Shown piece after piece: positions 41,365 to 50,715 of a DNA stretch of 64,000 nucleotides. The stretch is from Candidatus Opimibacter skivensis (GTDB lineage Bacteria; Bacteroidota; Bacteroidia; Chitinophagales; Saprospiraceae), in NCBI GenBank assembly GCA_016721905.1, contig JADKHH010000003.1, forward strand, positions 310,001-374,000, read 5' to 3'. How positions within the stretch are numbered: the stretch's first letter is position 1; every line of letters begins with the position of its first letter. A program made the translations under genes and the position numbers. Below the pieces are notes generated by a model. It was not told the origin of the DNA. It did not search any database and was given only the letters and a program-made list of their open reading frames with translations.

Positions 41365-43402
41365 TTATGAACCCAAGGGTAATTGAATGGTAAATACACT
41401 TCCTTCTCCTTCTTTTGTTTCTACTTTCAATTCACCACCGTGTGCTTTGACGATGTCATAGCTTAAAGATAAACCTAAACCGGTTCCTTGTCCGGTGGGT
41501 TTGGTGGTGAAGAAAGGTTGGAAGATTTTGTCGAGGGCGGATTTGGGGATGCCGGGGCCGTTGTCGGAGATACTAATAGTGACCATTGGTCCATCTGACC
41601 CCCTACCCCCTGAAAGGGGGAGTTGATTTTTTGTCATTACCGTTACAATGGGTTGGTAATCTGGTCCCCTTCAGGGGTGGGGTTTAGGGCCTTTGTTTTT
41701 CACTAACCGCATAAAACGCATTCGTGATCAGATTCAAGAACACCCTTCCGATATCCTGTGGGATGACATTGACCAGGCCTATGGTTGGATCATAATCTGT
41801 CTTCATCGTTGCATTAAATGTCTTGTCCTTTGCGCGGAGGCCATGGTAAGCGAGGCGCAGGTATTCATCTGCGAGTGCATTGATATCCGTTGGTTCCTTC
41901 ACGCCACTGCTGCTGCGGCTGTGCTGTAACATGCCTTTGACGATGGCATCGGCGCGTTTGCCGTGGTGGTTGATTTTTTCTTCGTTTTCCCTGATGCTAT
42001 TAGAGATACTTATTGCCTCTGTTGTGTTTCCGATTTTCAGTTCATGTTGGAGTTCATCGATCAGTTCGGTGTTGACCTCCGAAAAATTATTGACGAAGTT
42101 GAGGGGATTCTGGATTTCGTGCGCGATGCCAGCGGTGAGTTCGCCGAGGGAGGCCATTTTTTCGGATTGGATGAGTTGGGCCTGCGTGGTTTTTAACTGG
42201 GACAGTGTATTTTCTATTTCTTTCTTCTGCCTGTGGAGTAGGGCGTTTGCTTTTTGTTTTTGCTTGTTGTTACGAAACAGGATCACAGCAATAAGGAGGA
42301 ATGTACCCAGACCTCCCAGCATCATGTTCATCTTGATTTTGTTGCGGTAGTTTATCTTTTCTTTCGCCAGTTCCAGTTGGCGCTGGTCTTCTTCGAATGT
42401 CATCATCTGTAGTTGTTGTTCGGCTCTGGCGCTAAACAAGCTATCATTCGCGGCCCGATAAACTTTCAAGTATTTTAAGGTGCTGTCTGCATTGCTTTTT
42501 TCATATATATCGGTCAGCAGTTTAGCTGGCTTGATACTCAGGAAAGTAAAGAGTGTATTTTGCGTTTCACTGATTGCTTTTTTAGCATAGTACAGGGTTG
42601 AATCTTCCTGGTTTGTTCGTTGATAATGTTCCGCGAGAGAAGTATACACCTGGTTCAAGTATCTTGCGGATTGGCTCTCCTGTGCTGAAGAAAGGGCTTT
42701 TTGATAAAAGGATATGGCCATAGCGGCATTTCCCATTTTGCTGTAGGTACTGGCTATGTTGGATAAAATGTAGGCCATATTCCGATACAGCTTGATTTCC
42801 TCACATCGGACATAAACGATATTGGAATAGTAGAGTGCTGAATCTAATTGGTTTAACGCGAGGAAAATGGCTCCCATGTTCATCATGGGCCAGATTTCAG
42901 CTTCTCCGTTTTTCCCTTTTCTTGCGCTGGCCAAGGCTTCCTGGTATAAATGCAGGGCTTTTTCATTTTCATCACGATCCTTATAGATGTGGCCCATTTG
43001 ATTTTTAGTGATGGCGATCAGGGAGTAGTTGCCGGTTTTTTCTGCTAATGCCACTGCCTTATGATGACACTCCAGCGCTTTGGTGTAATCACCAGATAAC
43101 CTGTATCCCTGGCCAAAGAATCCCCATGAGATCGCTTCTGTAATGGGATCTTTTGTTTTCTGTGCCAGTTTAGCGAGTTTCTGTCCAACCTCGAGCACCA
43201 TTAATGGATATGCTTCAACTCTTGTTCTGTAAATAGCTAAAATCAAATCAATTCGTTTCGTATCATCTGGTTCCATTTCAATTTTTTGCAACAGGGAATC
43301 CTGCTGCTTTCTAATTGCTGGAAAGAGATCCTCCTGTCCGAAAGCTGAATGTGTAACTAAAATGAAACTGATGAGGATGGTGAAGTATTTGATTTGGGTC
43401 AT
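41365..43402 (-). CDS. Sensor histidine kinase 4, TPR sensor; reading frame broken
   Basis: The first frame (43402 to 41684) codes a signal peptide (ILISFILVTHSAFGQ), TPR units (GDYTKALECHHKAVALAEKT, ENEKALHLYQEALASARKGK), a membrane span near 360-376, and the kinase core up to NAFYAVSEKQRP, where it stops. The remaining G boxes (SDNGPGIP, TGQGTGLGLSLSYDI) follow in another frame from 41637 to 41365. The break lies in the first palindromic insertion (41665-41700), where each homopolymer is one base shorter than in kinase 1, a net loss of 8 bases. Restored, the protein would have about 681 residues, phospho-His near 428. It overlaps kinase 5 by 4 bases. Confidence 0.8.
41597..41690. repeat. 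Palindromic insertion pair in kinase 4, one copy degraded
   Basis: ACCCCCTGAAAGGGGGAGTT (from 41606) is intact and read as NQLPLSGGRGSDG. The inverted partner TCCCCTTCAGGGGTGGGG (41665-41682) has lost bases and breaks the frame. Confidence 0.8.
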
Positions 43403-44748
43403 GGTAATGGTAATTGAAAATAAACGAAGGGTAATTGAATGGTGAATACACTGCCTTCTCCATCTTTTGTTTCTACATTCAATTCACCACCGTGTGCCTG
43501 CACAATATCGTAACTTAATGACAAGCCCAGACCAGTTCCTTGCCCGGTTGGTTTGGTGGTGAAGAAGGGTTGGAAGATTTTGTCAAGGATATTTTGCGGG
43601 ATGCCAGGGCCATTGTCTGAGATGGATATTGCAATCTCTTGCCCCCCTTTGCCCCCTAAAGGGGGTACCAATCTTTTTGTTAATACTATAACCGTTGGTT
43701 GATAATCTGCAGGGCTAAGTTTTGCTTTTTCGGATACGGCGTAGAACGCATTCGTAATCAGGTTAAGGATCACTCTCCCGATATCCTGAGGGATGACATT
43801 GACTATGCCGATGGTTTCATCGTAGTCTGTTTTTATTGTGGCATTGAATGATTTGTCTTTGGCACGGAATCCATGGTAGGCGAGCCGGAGATGTTCATCT
43901 GCAAGGGCATTTAAATCGGTGGGTTCTTTAACACCACTGTTTTTTTGGCAGTGTTGAAGCATGCCTTTGACAATAGCATCAGCACGCTTGCCATGGTGGT
44001 TGATTTTCTTTTGGTTTTCAGCAATGTCATTGGCAATTGCGATGGCTTCTTTGGAATTGCCCGTTTGGAGTTCCTCTTTCATTTCCTCGATCAATTCGGA
44101 ATTGACCTCAGAGAAATTATTCACAAAATTTAATGGGTTCTGGATTTCGTGGGCTATGCCGGCGGTGAGTTCGCCGAGGGAAGCCATTTTTTCGGATTGT
44201 ATGAGCAGGGATTGAGTCGATCTTAAGTTTTCTAATGCCTCATTGAGTTCCTTTGTTCGCTGGTAAACCTGTTGCTCAAGTTCGATATTCCGTTTTGAAG
44301 TATCTGCATTGGTCATATAGTTTTGACCAGACAGGCGATAGTCAGGCATGGATCCATGGACATGTACAATCAGCCATTGGTTGTCAAATTTTTTAAGGAC
44401 GACGGTATTGCGCAGCATCTCTTTTTCAGCGCGTCCGTCGAAAGATAACGTCCATTCTATTTCAGATTCGACCCAAGCCATATCAAGACACTGCGTAGCG
44501 CGATGCCATAGGACATTGATTTCAAATGGAGCAGGGTATTGTTGCACACCTATTCGATTAATAGCCATGTACTCTTCCTTGTTGGCTGCTTTTTCATTGA
44601 GGCCAGAACCAATGAACGTGACAAAGTCTGCACAATAAGAAAACCGAACATCGACATTCCTTTCAGCCAATGCTTGCCAGAAGGCCGTATTAACCAGTAA
44701 GACCTGCTCTTCAATTAGTGATGTAGTATGATGAACGAGTTCTTTCAT
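43399..44748 (-). CDS. Sensor histidine kinase 5, cytoplasmic SnoaL-like sensor
   Basis: The 449-residue protein has no signal or membrane span. Residues 1-140 resemble a SnoaL/DUF4440 (NTF2-like) fold (LVNTAFWQALAERNVDVRFS, VVLKKFDNQWLIVHVHGSMP), a pocket that often binds small hydrophobic ligands. A coiled coil (about 150-185) leads to the shared kinase core with phospho-His near 200. A single CCCCTAAAGGGGG-family palindrome is present. The H-box region reads HCQKNSGVKEPTD where most paralogues have HSRSSSGVKEPTD. Its stop overlaps the kinase 4 ATG by 4 bases, making a coupled pair. Confidence 0.88.
   Translation of the reverse strand: MKELVHHTTSLIEEQVLLVNTAFWQALAERNVDVRFSYCADFVTFIGSGLNEKAANKEEYMAINRIGVQQYPAPFEINVLWHRATQCLDMAWVESEIEWTLSFDGRAEKEMLRNTVVLKKFDNQWLIVHVHGSMPDYRLSGQNYMTNADTSKRNIELEQQVYQRTKELNEALENLRSTQSLLIQSEKMASLGELTAGIAHEIQNPLNFVNNFSEVNSELIEEMKEELQTGNSKEAIAIANDIAENQKKINHHGKRADAIVKGMLQHCQKNSGVKEPTDLNALADEHLRLAYHGFRAKDKSFNATIKTDYDETIGIVNVIPQDIGRVILNLITNAFYAVSEKAKLSPADYQPTVIVLTKRLVPPLGGKGGQEIAISISDNGPGIPQNILDKIFQPFFTTKPTGQGTGLGLSLSYDIVQAHGGELNVETKDGEGSVFTIQLPFVYFQLPLP
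43640..43670. repeat. Palindromic insertion in kinase 5 (third family)
   Basis: GCCCCCTAAAGGGGGTACC preceded by CCCCCCTTT, translated RLVPPLGGKGGQ and almost identical to that of kinase 3, including its surroundings. Confidence 0.85.
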
Positions 44749-44790
44749 GTGTATGAGGAGGCTTGTAAGGCAGAGGGATGAGGCATAGGA

Positions 44791-44874
44791 CTATAGCTCG
44801 ATGGGTAAATGGATAGAAAATACAGTGCCTTCACCTTCTTTCGTTTCGACTTTCAATTCGCCGCCATGTGCCTT
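44791..44874 (-). pseudogene. Kinase 3'-end stub E, fused to kinase 6 without an R-repeat
   Basis: The minus strand reads KAHGGELKVETKEGEGTVFS and ends IHLPIEL before a stop: a complete kinase tail in another frame. It begins seven bases after the truncated tail of kinase 6. No R-repeat separates them, as if one had been lost. Confidence 0.75.
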
Positions 44875-47800
44875 CTTGTTTTTTCAATTCGCCACCATGA
44901 GCTTTGATGATGTCATAGCTTAAAGATAACCCTAAGCCGGTTCCCTGGCCGGTGGGCTTGGTGGTGAAGAAGGGTTGGAAGATTTTATCCATTGCAGATT
45001 TGGGGATGCCGGGGCCGTTGTCGGAGACAGAGATTTCGATAAACCCATTTGCTCCGTCTGACCCCCTGCCCCCTGAAAGGGGGAGTTGATGTTTTGTCAT
45101 TACTGTCACGGTGGGTTGGTAATCTGGTCCCCCTTCCAGGGGGTAGGGGGTTTGTAGGGCCTTTTGTTTTTCACTAACCGCATAAAACGCATTCGTGATC
45201 AGGTTAAGGATCACTCTCCCGATATCCTGAGGAATGACATTGACCATGCCGATGGTGTCATCAAAATCTGTTTTCATCATGGCATTGAAGGATTTGTCTT
45301 TTGCACGTAGGCCATGGTAAGCGAGGCGGAGGTATTCGTCTGCAAGGGCATTGATGTCTGTTGGCTCCTTAACTCCACTGCTGCTTCGGCTGTGTTGCAG
45401 CATACCTTTGACAATCGCATCGGCGCGTTTCCCATGGAAGATTATTTTTTCCTCATTGTCCCTGATATGCTTGGAGATGGACTTGACTTCAGTCAGGTTG
45501 TTGTTGTCAATGCCTTCATGGAGTTCATCAATTAATTCTGCATTGACTTCAGCAAAGTTGTTGATGAAGTTGAGTGGATTTTGGATCTCGTGCGCGATAC
45601 CTGCGGTGAGTTCGCCGAGGGAGGCCATTTTTTCGGATTGGATTAATTGGGCCTGGGTATTCTTCAATTGATGATAGGCTTTTTCAATTTCGCGGGCCTG
45701 GGCGAGTTCGTGTTCCCGGTTTTTTTCTTTTTCCGCTTTGATCACTCTTGCCTTAAGAATACGATGCGTTGAAAAGATCAATAGAAGGGCTCCAAGGATA
45801 TAGAGGCCATACGCCCACCATGTACTATACCAGGGTGGGGTGATGATAATGGCCAGTTGTTTCTCATCGAATGTACCATACGTACTGTTGACTGCCTTGA
45901 TACGCAGATTGTACATTCCCGGCGGGATATTAAAATAGTATATCTGGCCATCCGATCCCGCCACCCGCCATTCCGGATCATAATTTTCCAGTTTGTAGTA
46001 TACCGCTTTCGATATGTCAGCTCCATAATCGATACCTGTAAAACTGAAGGAAAATACATTCTGGTCATAGGAAAGATGAATTTCTCTGGTGTTGCCAATC
46101 ACCTCGGTCAAGATGTTTCCCGATGCCGGTTTAATCAACTGGCCTTTTAAAAAGAATGATGTTAAGAATATATGAGGTTTTACCGCTGGCGTTTTAATCT
46201 TGTCCGGATAGAAATGGTAATATCCCAATGCGGAACCGATCAAGATCTCTCCATTCTCCCTGACACATGCTGAGCTATAATAGAAGTCGGCAGTGGAAAT
46301 GCCATTTTCTTTTCCGTATATGTTGTAATGGTCATTTTCAGGATCAACTTTAAATAAGCCGGAGAGTGTTGAAATCCACAGCATACCCGTTTTATCCTGC
46401 ACCAATGACTTCAATTCATCAAAGGATACGGGGACGCCACCAATTACAACCGGATCAAAGCTATCGGCTACCCTGTTGTATCGATATAGCCCATTTGAGG
46501 CACCTACCCAGATTGTCTGATTGTTATCCTTAATAATCTCGATCACAGTAATGTCAGCTAAGTAACGCTTACATCTCCGTGTCTTTCTGTCCATTCGGTT
46601 TATTCCGGATGTCCAGGTGCCAATCCAATAGTCTTTTGTTTCATCTTCCAGGATGGAGGTGATAATATTCCCACTCAGGCTTGTAGAATCCTCCTCGTCA
46701 TGCACATAGTGCAGAAATGTTCCGGTTTTCGTATCCATGAGATTCAGGCCACCTCCGTATGTGCAAACAAAGAGATTTGATTCGGAATCCTGGTATACCT
46801 GAGAAATATCATCCCAGGAAATGCTTGAATCATCCGCGGGATTATAGCGGTATCGGGTAGTCGCTTTCGTTTTTTGGTCAAAACGTATTAAGCCCTGAGG
46901 GGAGGAGAGCCAGAAGATTCCATCGTGGTCGGGGTATACATCATACACCTGGTTTGTAGTACTTCTGTATGGGGCGCCCGGGTCAATTGGGTAATGTTGT
47001 GTTGATCCTATGTTAAAATCCCTCCTGAAGAGTCCTGCTTCAGTTGCAAACCACACCACATCAGCGTTTTCACTATATATTCCATTTATTGGGAGGCCAA
47101 TGGAGTTGTCCGGAATGAATTTATTGATGTACAAGTCTACCTTATACAGGTTGGCTTCCTGGGTGCTGATCCATAGCCAGCCATCCGGTGAGGCATAGGC
47201 AGTCCATCCGCTATCGTCCTTAAAGCCCTTAGTCGATGCAGTTTGGCTGGTATAATGGGAGGTGGTTTTTGTCTGCGGATTGAATCGGCTAATTCCGTTG
47301 GCGAGTGTGCCTATCCAGAGGCACTTTTCTGCATCTTCGGTCAGGAAGGTAATGTGGTCAAATTCACTTTTTACCGGAGGACGGCTTGGACTATCTTGAG
47401 TTTTAGGGCCAAGGGGATATGTTGTAAAGATGCCAGTTTTCCTGTCAAGAGATTGTAATCCATTTTTGCCCATACTTCCCACCCAAAATGTGCCATTACT
47501 ATCTTCAAAAATGGCGCGGACTTTATTATTCGAAAGGCTATAAGGATTCTCGGGGTTGTGCAGGTATCTGGTAAATGTTCCGGACTTGCGATCAAAGCGA
47601 TTGAGCCCTCCGTTCTGGTTTGTATGCCAAGCCAGTCCGGTGCCTACCCAAATCGTGCCTTCGCGATCTTCGTATAATGCCCGGATGATATTCCAGCTAA
47701 GACTTGCAGGATCTGAAGGGTCATGCGCAAAATGGGAGAATTTACCTGTAGCAGGGTCAAGCAGGTCAAGGCCGCCATACGTTGCTACCCAGACATTATT

Positions 47801-48238
47801 GAGATGGTCGATCAGTACAGCTGTGACGGTATCATTGGCGATGCTTTGTGAGTCATTTGGATCATGCCTGAAATGCGTAAATATGTTATTCTCCGGATCG
47901 AAGCGATCAAGGCCATATCCATAGAAACCTATCCAGATTATGCCCGAAGAATCTGCAAACAGGCATTCGGGATAAATGCCTCCCAGGGAGTTGGTTTTTC
48001 TGCTGTCATTCTGATAGCGGGTCATCCGGGTTCCGTCATACTTCGTTATCCCTCTGTTGGTCTGATCAGAAAACCAGATCGTTCCGTTTCTGTCTTGTGT
48101 TATATCGTTGATTTTACCAAGAAATACACCATTTTCTCCGGTGACGGTGGTAAATTTCAAATCGTGTGTTTGTGCCTCAGAGAATCCCGGAATGAAAAAG
48201 AGCAGGATATATAAATATTTCGTCAGTCGTTTGATCAT
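44831..48238 (-). CDS. Sensor histidine kinase 6, beta-propeller sensor with altered C-terminus
   Basis: The 1135-residue protein has a signal peptide (LYILLFFIPGFSEAQ), propeller repeats over about residues 30-690 (GTIWVGTGLAWHTNQNGGLN, NVWVATYGGLDLLDPATGKF), a Y_Y_Y domain (KAVYYKLENYDPEWRVAGSD), a membrane span near 805-825, and the kinase core with phospho-His near 883. Two palindromic insertions are present. After AHGGELK the normal tail is replaced by KQEGTWRRIESRNERR through a frameshifting junction at about 44875-44881, next to stub E. The ATP-binding fold is complete except for its last strand, so activity is uncertain. Confidence 0.88.
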   Translation of the reverse strand: MIKRLTKYLYILLFFIPGFSEAQTHDLKFTTVTGENGVFLGKINDITQDRNGTIWFSDQTNRGITKYDGTRMTRYQNDSRKTNSLGGIYPECLFADSSGIIWIGFYGYGLDRFDPENNIFTHFRHDPNDSQSIANDTVTAVLIDHLNNVWVATYGGLDLLDPATGKFSHFAHDPSDPASLSWNIIRALYEDREGTIWVGTGLAWHTNQNGGLNRFDRKSGTFTRYLHNPENPYSLSNNKVRAIFEDSNGTFWVGSMGKNGLQSLDRKTGIFTTYPLGPKTQDSPSRPPVKSEFDHITFLTEDAEKCLWIGTLANGISRFNPQTKTTSHYTSQTASTKGFKDDSGWTAYASPDGWLWISTQEANLYKVDLYINKFIPDNSIGLPINGIYSENADVVWFATEAGLFRRDFNIGSTQHYPIDPGAPYRSTTNQVYDVYPDHDGIFWLSSPQGLIRFDQKTKATTRYRYNPADDSSISWDDISQVYQDSESNLFVCTYGGGLNLMDTKTGTFLHYVHDEEDSTSLSGNIITSILEDETKDYWIGTWTSGINRMDRKTRRCKRYLADITVIEIIKDNNQTIWVGASNGLYRYNRVADSFDPVVIGGVPVSFDELKSLVQDKTGMLWISTLSGLFKVDPENDHYNIYGKENGISTADFYYSSACVRENGEILIGSALGYYHFYPDKIKTPAVKPHIFLTSFFLKGQLIKPASGNILTEVIGNTREIHLSYDQNVFSFSFTGIDYGADISKAVYYKLENYDPEWRVAGSDGQIYYFNIPPGMYNLRIKAVNSTYGTFDEKQLAIIITPPWYSTWWAYGLYILGALLLIFSTHRILKARVIKAEKEKNREHELAQAREIEKAYHQLKNTQAQLIQSEKMASLGELTAGIAHEIQNPLNFINNFAEVNAELIDELHEGIDNNNLTEVKSISKHIRDNEEKIIFHGKRADAIVKGMLQHSRSSSGVKEPTDINALADEYLRLAYHGLRAKDKSFNAMMKTDFDDTIGMVNVIPQDIGRVILNLITNAFYAVSEKQKALQTPYPLEGGPDYQPTVTVMTKHQLPLSGGRGSDGANGFIEISVSDNGPGIPKSAMDKIFQPFFTTKPTGQGTGLGLSLSYDIIKAHGGELKKQEGTWRRIESRNERR
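45060..45152. repeat. Palindromic insertion pair in kinase 6
   Basis: ACCCCCTGCCCCCTGAAAGG (from 45060) and the inverted TCCCCCTTCCAGGGGGTAGG (from 45128) flank about 45 bases. They are translated QTPYPLEGGPDY and QLPLSGGRGSDG. Confidence 0.85.
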
Positions 48239-48274
48239 TTATTGGGCGCTTTGTATGTGAGGTGTACCCTCAGC

Positions 48275-50515
48275 TTATATGGGTAAGATAATGGTAAATT
48301 CAGATCCTTCTCCTTCCTTCGTTTCTACTTTCAATTCACCGCCATGCGCCTTGACGATGTCATAGCTCAATGAAAGTCCTAATCCTGTTCCTTGTCCGGT
48401 GGGCTTGGTGGTGAAGAAGGGCTGGAAGATTTTATCGAGGATGTGATTGGGGATGCCGGGGCCGTTGTCGGAGATGGAGATTTCAATGCATTGCCCCCCT
48501 TTGCCCCCTATGGGGGGTACCAACTTCTGAGTTCTTACTATTACCGTTGGTTCATATCCTGTGGAAGTTGATTTAGCTTTTTCGGAGACGGCGTAAAACG
48601 CATTTGTGATCAGATTCAAAATCACCCTCCCGATATCCTGTGAAATAAGATCAACCTTACCAATGGACTGATCAAAGTCAGTCTTCATTGTTGCATTGAA
48701 AGATTTATCTTTTGCACGCAACCCATGGTAGGCGAGGCGGAGGTATTCATCTGCCAATGCATTGATATCTGTTGGCTCTTTCGTGCCGCTGTTGGTGCGG
48801 CTATGCTGAAGCATACCTTTTACAATCGCATCAGCGCGCTTGCCGTGGTGGTTTATTTTTTGCTCATTTCCCCTTAAGTCTTTTGCTATGGCCTTTACTT
48901 CTTCCAGGTTTCCTTTTTCAGCTTCATCCGTCAGTTCATCGATCAGTTCGGTATTGAGGTCCGAAAAGTTATTGACGAAGTTTAACGGGTTTTGTATTTC
49001 ATGCGCGATGCCGGCGGTGAGTTCGCCGAGGGAGGCCATCTTTTCGGATTGGATGAGCTGGGCTTGGGTGGATTTTAGATCAGTCAATGTTTTTTCAAGC
49101 ACTTTATTGGCCTTCTTCTTGACACGAAACCGGTTATACAAGCCTGCAGCGATCAATACGAACAAGGCGGCGATTCCAATCAAAAAATTCTTTGTGAGGG
49201 ATGAAATTCTGTTTTGACTTTCGAGCCTGGCAATGGAAAGTTCCTTGTCATTCATTTGCTGTTCAGCTTCAAAGCTGATGGATCGGTACTTGTTCTGTTC
49301 TGTCAACAAACTGTCCTTCTTGGCAATAAATAATGCATAGGTTTCAGCCGCCATATCGCCTTTTCCTGTTTCTTTATAAAGCTCAGCCATGAGTTTGTAA
49401 TCCCTCAGTACATCCAGACGATCGTTGCTTAGCCGATCAATATCACTTATAAGAAGTGCAATGGCTTCGTCTAACCTGTTTTGCTTAATCCTGACCAGGG
49501 CCAGGTAATAATCCGGCGCTATAGTGCCAGACCCGGGATTGACGGGGATTTTATTTTCAAGAATCAGTTGCCAGCATTTTTGCAACAGGGCTTCAGCTTC
49601 TTCCAAGGCACCTGAATGTATTTTATACAAGGCTTCGGTTTGAAGAATAGCGCAAAGGCGATCATCCCTTCCGCTGACAGCAGCGGTGTCTTCCTTGGCT
49701 ATATTTATAAAATAAGCGGCGCTGTCTGGTTCGTTATGTAACATCATTATTCTCGCCATCGTCAAGGCAGGAAACCTCCGTTGAGCTTTTTCTGTGGAAG
49801 CAGAAAGCGCTATACCACTATAGCGTATGCATTCATGCTTATCTCCCTTTAATAGGTATTCGTTGCCCAGGACAGCCATACAGGATTGCCATCCAGATTT
49901 GTGTTTCAATGGATCAATGTAGCTGATAGATTTCTTCAAATTATAGACGGCCAGATCGGTTATACCCGAAATGCTGTAGAACCCGAATAGTACGAAGTAA
50001 CAAGTGTTGATGCTTGCGGAGTCTTTGCCGGATTTATACTCGTTTAATTTCTGTGAGTAATACCCTAAACCATCTTCAAGTCTGTTTGAATTACGAAAGG
50101 ATAGCCTGAGTCGGTTTAGATAATAGGTTTTTAGCCATGTAACTTCAGGATCATTGAATTTAGCTAACTTATCTAATCTCTCTATTTGTAATTTTCCGTA
50201 TTGGATCGCCAGGCCGGGATCTGATTCAAAAACATTATTAAACACTACGTAACCAATTACGGCCTTCTCACGGTCCTGATAACCTTCAATCGTTTTTTCT
50301 ATTTGATTAATTTGACTTTCGGTCAATGTGCTGGTAGCTATAATCTCCTTTGCATATTCGAAGCTGGCGGTATCCAGTTTGTTGTTTGTATAGCTTTTAT
50401 TTAATAGCAGAATAATAGAGTCAACTTTTGTTTGCTGGGCCATCACCGTGTTTGAAGAGATGGCAAACCAGCATACTACAATGAGCCGTACAATCAAATT
50501 CGTTTGCTTCTTCAT
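48275..50515 (-). CDS. Sensor histidine kinase 7, periplasmic TPR sensor
   Basis: The 746-residue protein has a signal peptide (LIVVCWFAISSNTVMAQ), a helical TPR-like sensor (about residues 60-410: GALEEAEALLQKCWQLILEN, GKGDMAAETYALFIAKKDSL), a membrane span near 443-461 (FLIGIAALFVLIAAGLYN), a coiled coil and the shared core with phospho-His near 505. One CCCC-family palindrome, read as KLVPPIGGKGGQ, is present. The sensor resembles that of kinase 3 in overall order. The next kinase gene starts 36 bp downstream, with no R-repeat between. Confidence 0.9.
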   Translation of the reverse strand: MKKQTNLIVRLIVVCWFAISSNTVMAQQTKVDSIILLLNKSYTNNKLDTASFEYAKEIIATSTLTESQINQIEKTIEGYQDREKAVIGYVVFNNVFESDPGLAIQYGKLQIERLDKLAKFNDPEVTWLKTYYLNRLRLSFRNSNRLEDGLGYYSQKLNEYKSGKDSASINTCYFVLFGFYSISGITDLAVYNLKKSISYIDPLKHKSGWQSCMAVLGNEYLLKGDKHECIRYSGIALSASTEKAQRRFPALTMARIMMLHNEPDSAAYFINIAKEDTAAVSGRDDRLCAILQTEALYKIHSGALEEAEALLQKCWQLILENKIPVNPGSGTIAPDYYLALVRIKQNRLDEAIALLISDIDRLSNDRLDVLRDYKLMAELYKETGKGDMAAETYALFIAKKDSLLTEQNKYRSISFEAEQQMNDKELSIARLESQNRISSLTKNFLIGIAALFVLIAAGLYNRFRVKKKANKVLEKTLTDLKSTQAQLIQSEKMASLGELTAGIAHEIQNPLNFVNNFSDLNTELIDELTDEAEKGNLEEVKAIAKDLRGNEQKINHHGKRADAIVKGMLQHSRTNSGTKEPTDINALADEYLRLAYHGLRAKDKSFNATMKTDFDQSIGKVDLISQDIGRVILNLITNAFYAVSEKAKSTSTGYEPTVIVRTQKLVPPIGGKGGQCIEISISDNGPGIPNHILDKIFQPFFTTKPTGQGTGLGLSLSYDIVKAHGGELKVETKEGEGSEFTIILPI
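48491..48522. repeat. Palindromic insertion in kinase 7 (third family)
   Basis: GCCCCCTATGGGGGGTACC preceded by GCCCCCCTTT, translated KLVPPIGGKGGQ. The centre (TA/TA) differs from the kinase 3 copy but pairing is kept. Confidence 0.8.
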
Positions 50516-50526
50516 TAGAGTTGATA

Positions 50527-50613
50527 TCAGATTGGTAATACAATAAGAAATTTACTTCCTTCGCCTTCCTTTGTTTCTACTTTCAATTCACCTCCATGGG
50601 CTTTGACGATATA
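50527..50613 (-). pseudogene. Kinase 3'-end stub D
   Basis: The minus strand reads YIVKAHGGELKVETKEGEGS then KFLIVLPI and stop: an intact kinase tail with no gene before it. It begins at the edge of R-repeat 5 and ends 12 bp before the start of kinase 7. Confidence 0.8.
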
Positions 50614-50715
50614 CTCTTTTGTCTGAATCACGGATTACGCGGATTTAAGGATTTCACGGATTTCATTTATTAAGCGTTTTGTCTTTTTAATTCATTGATC
50701 TCACTGGTCTGATGA
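50613..50715. repeat. R-repeat copy 5
   Basis: TTTTGTCTGAATCACGGATT, ACGCGGATTTAAGGATTTCA, CATTTATTAAGCG and a variant end (TTTTTAATTCATTGATCTCA) up to the reconstructed stop codon of kinase 8 at 50716. Confidence 0.85.
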
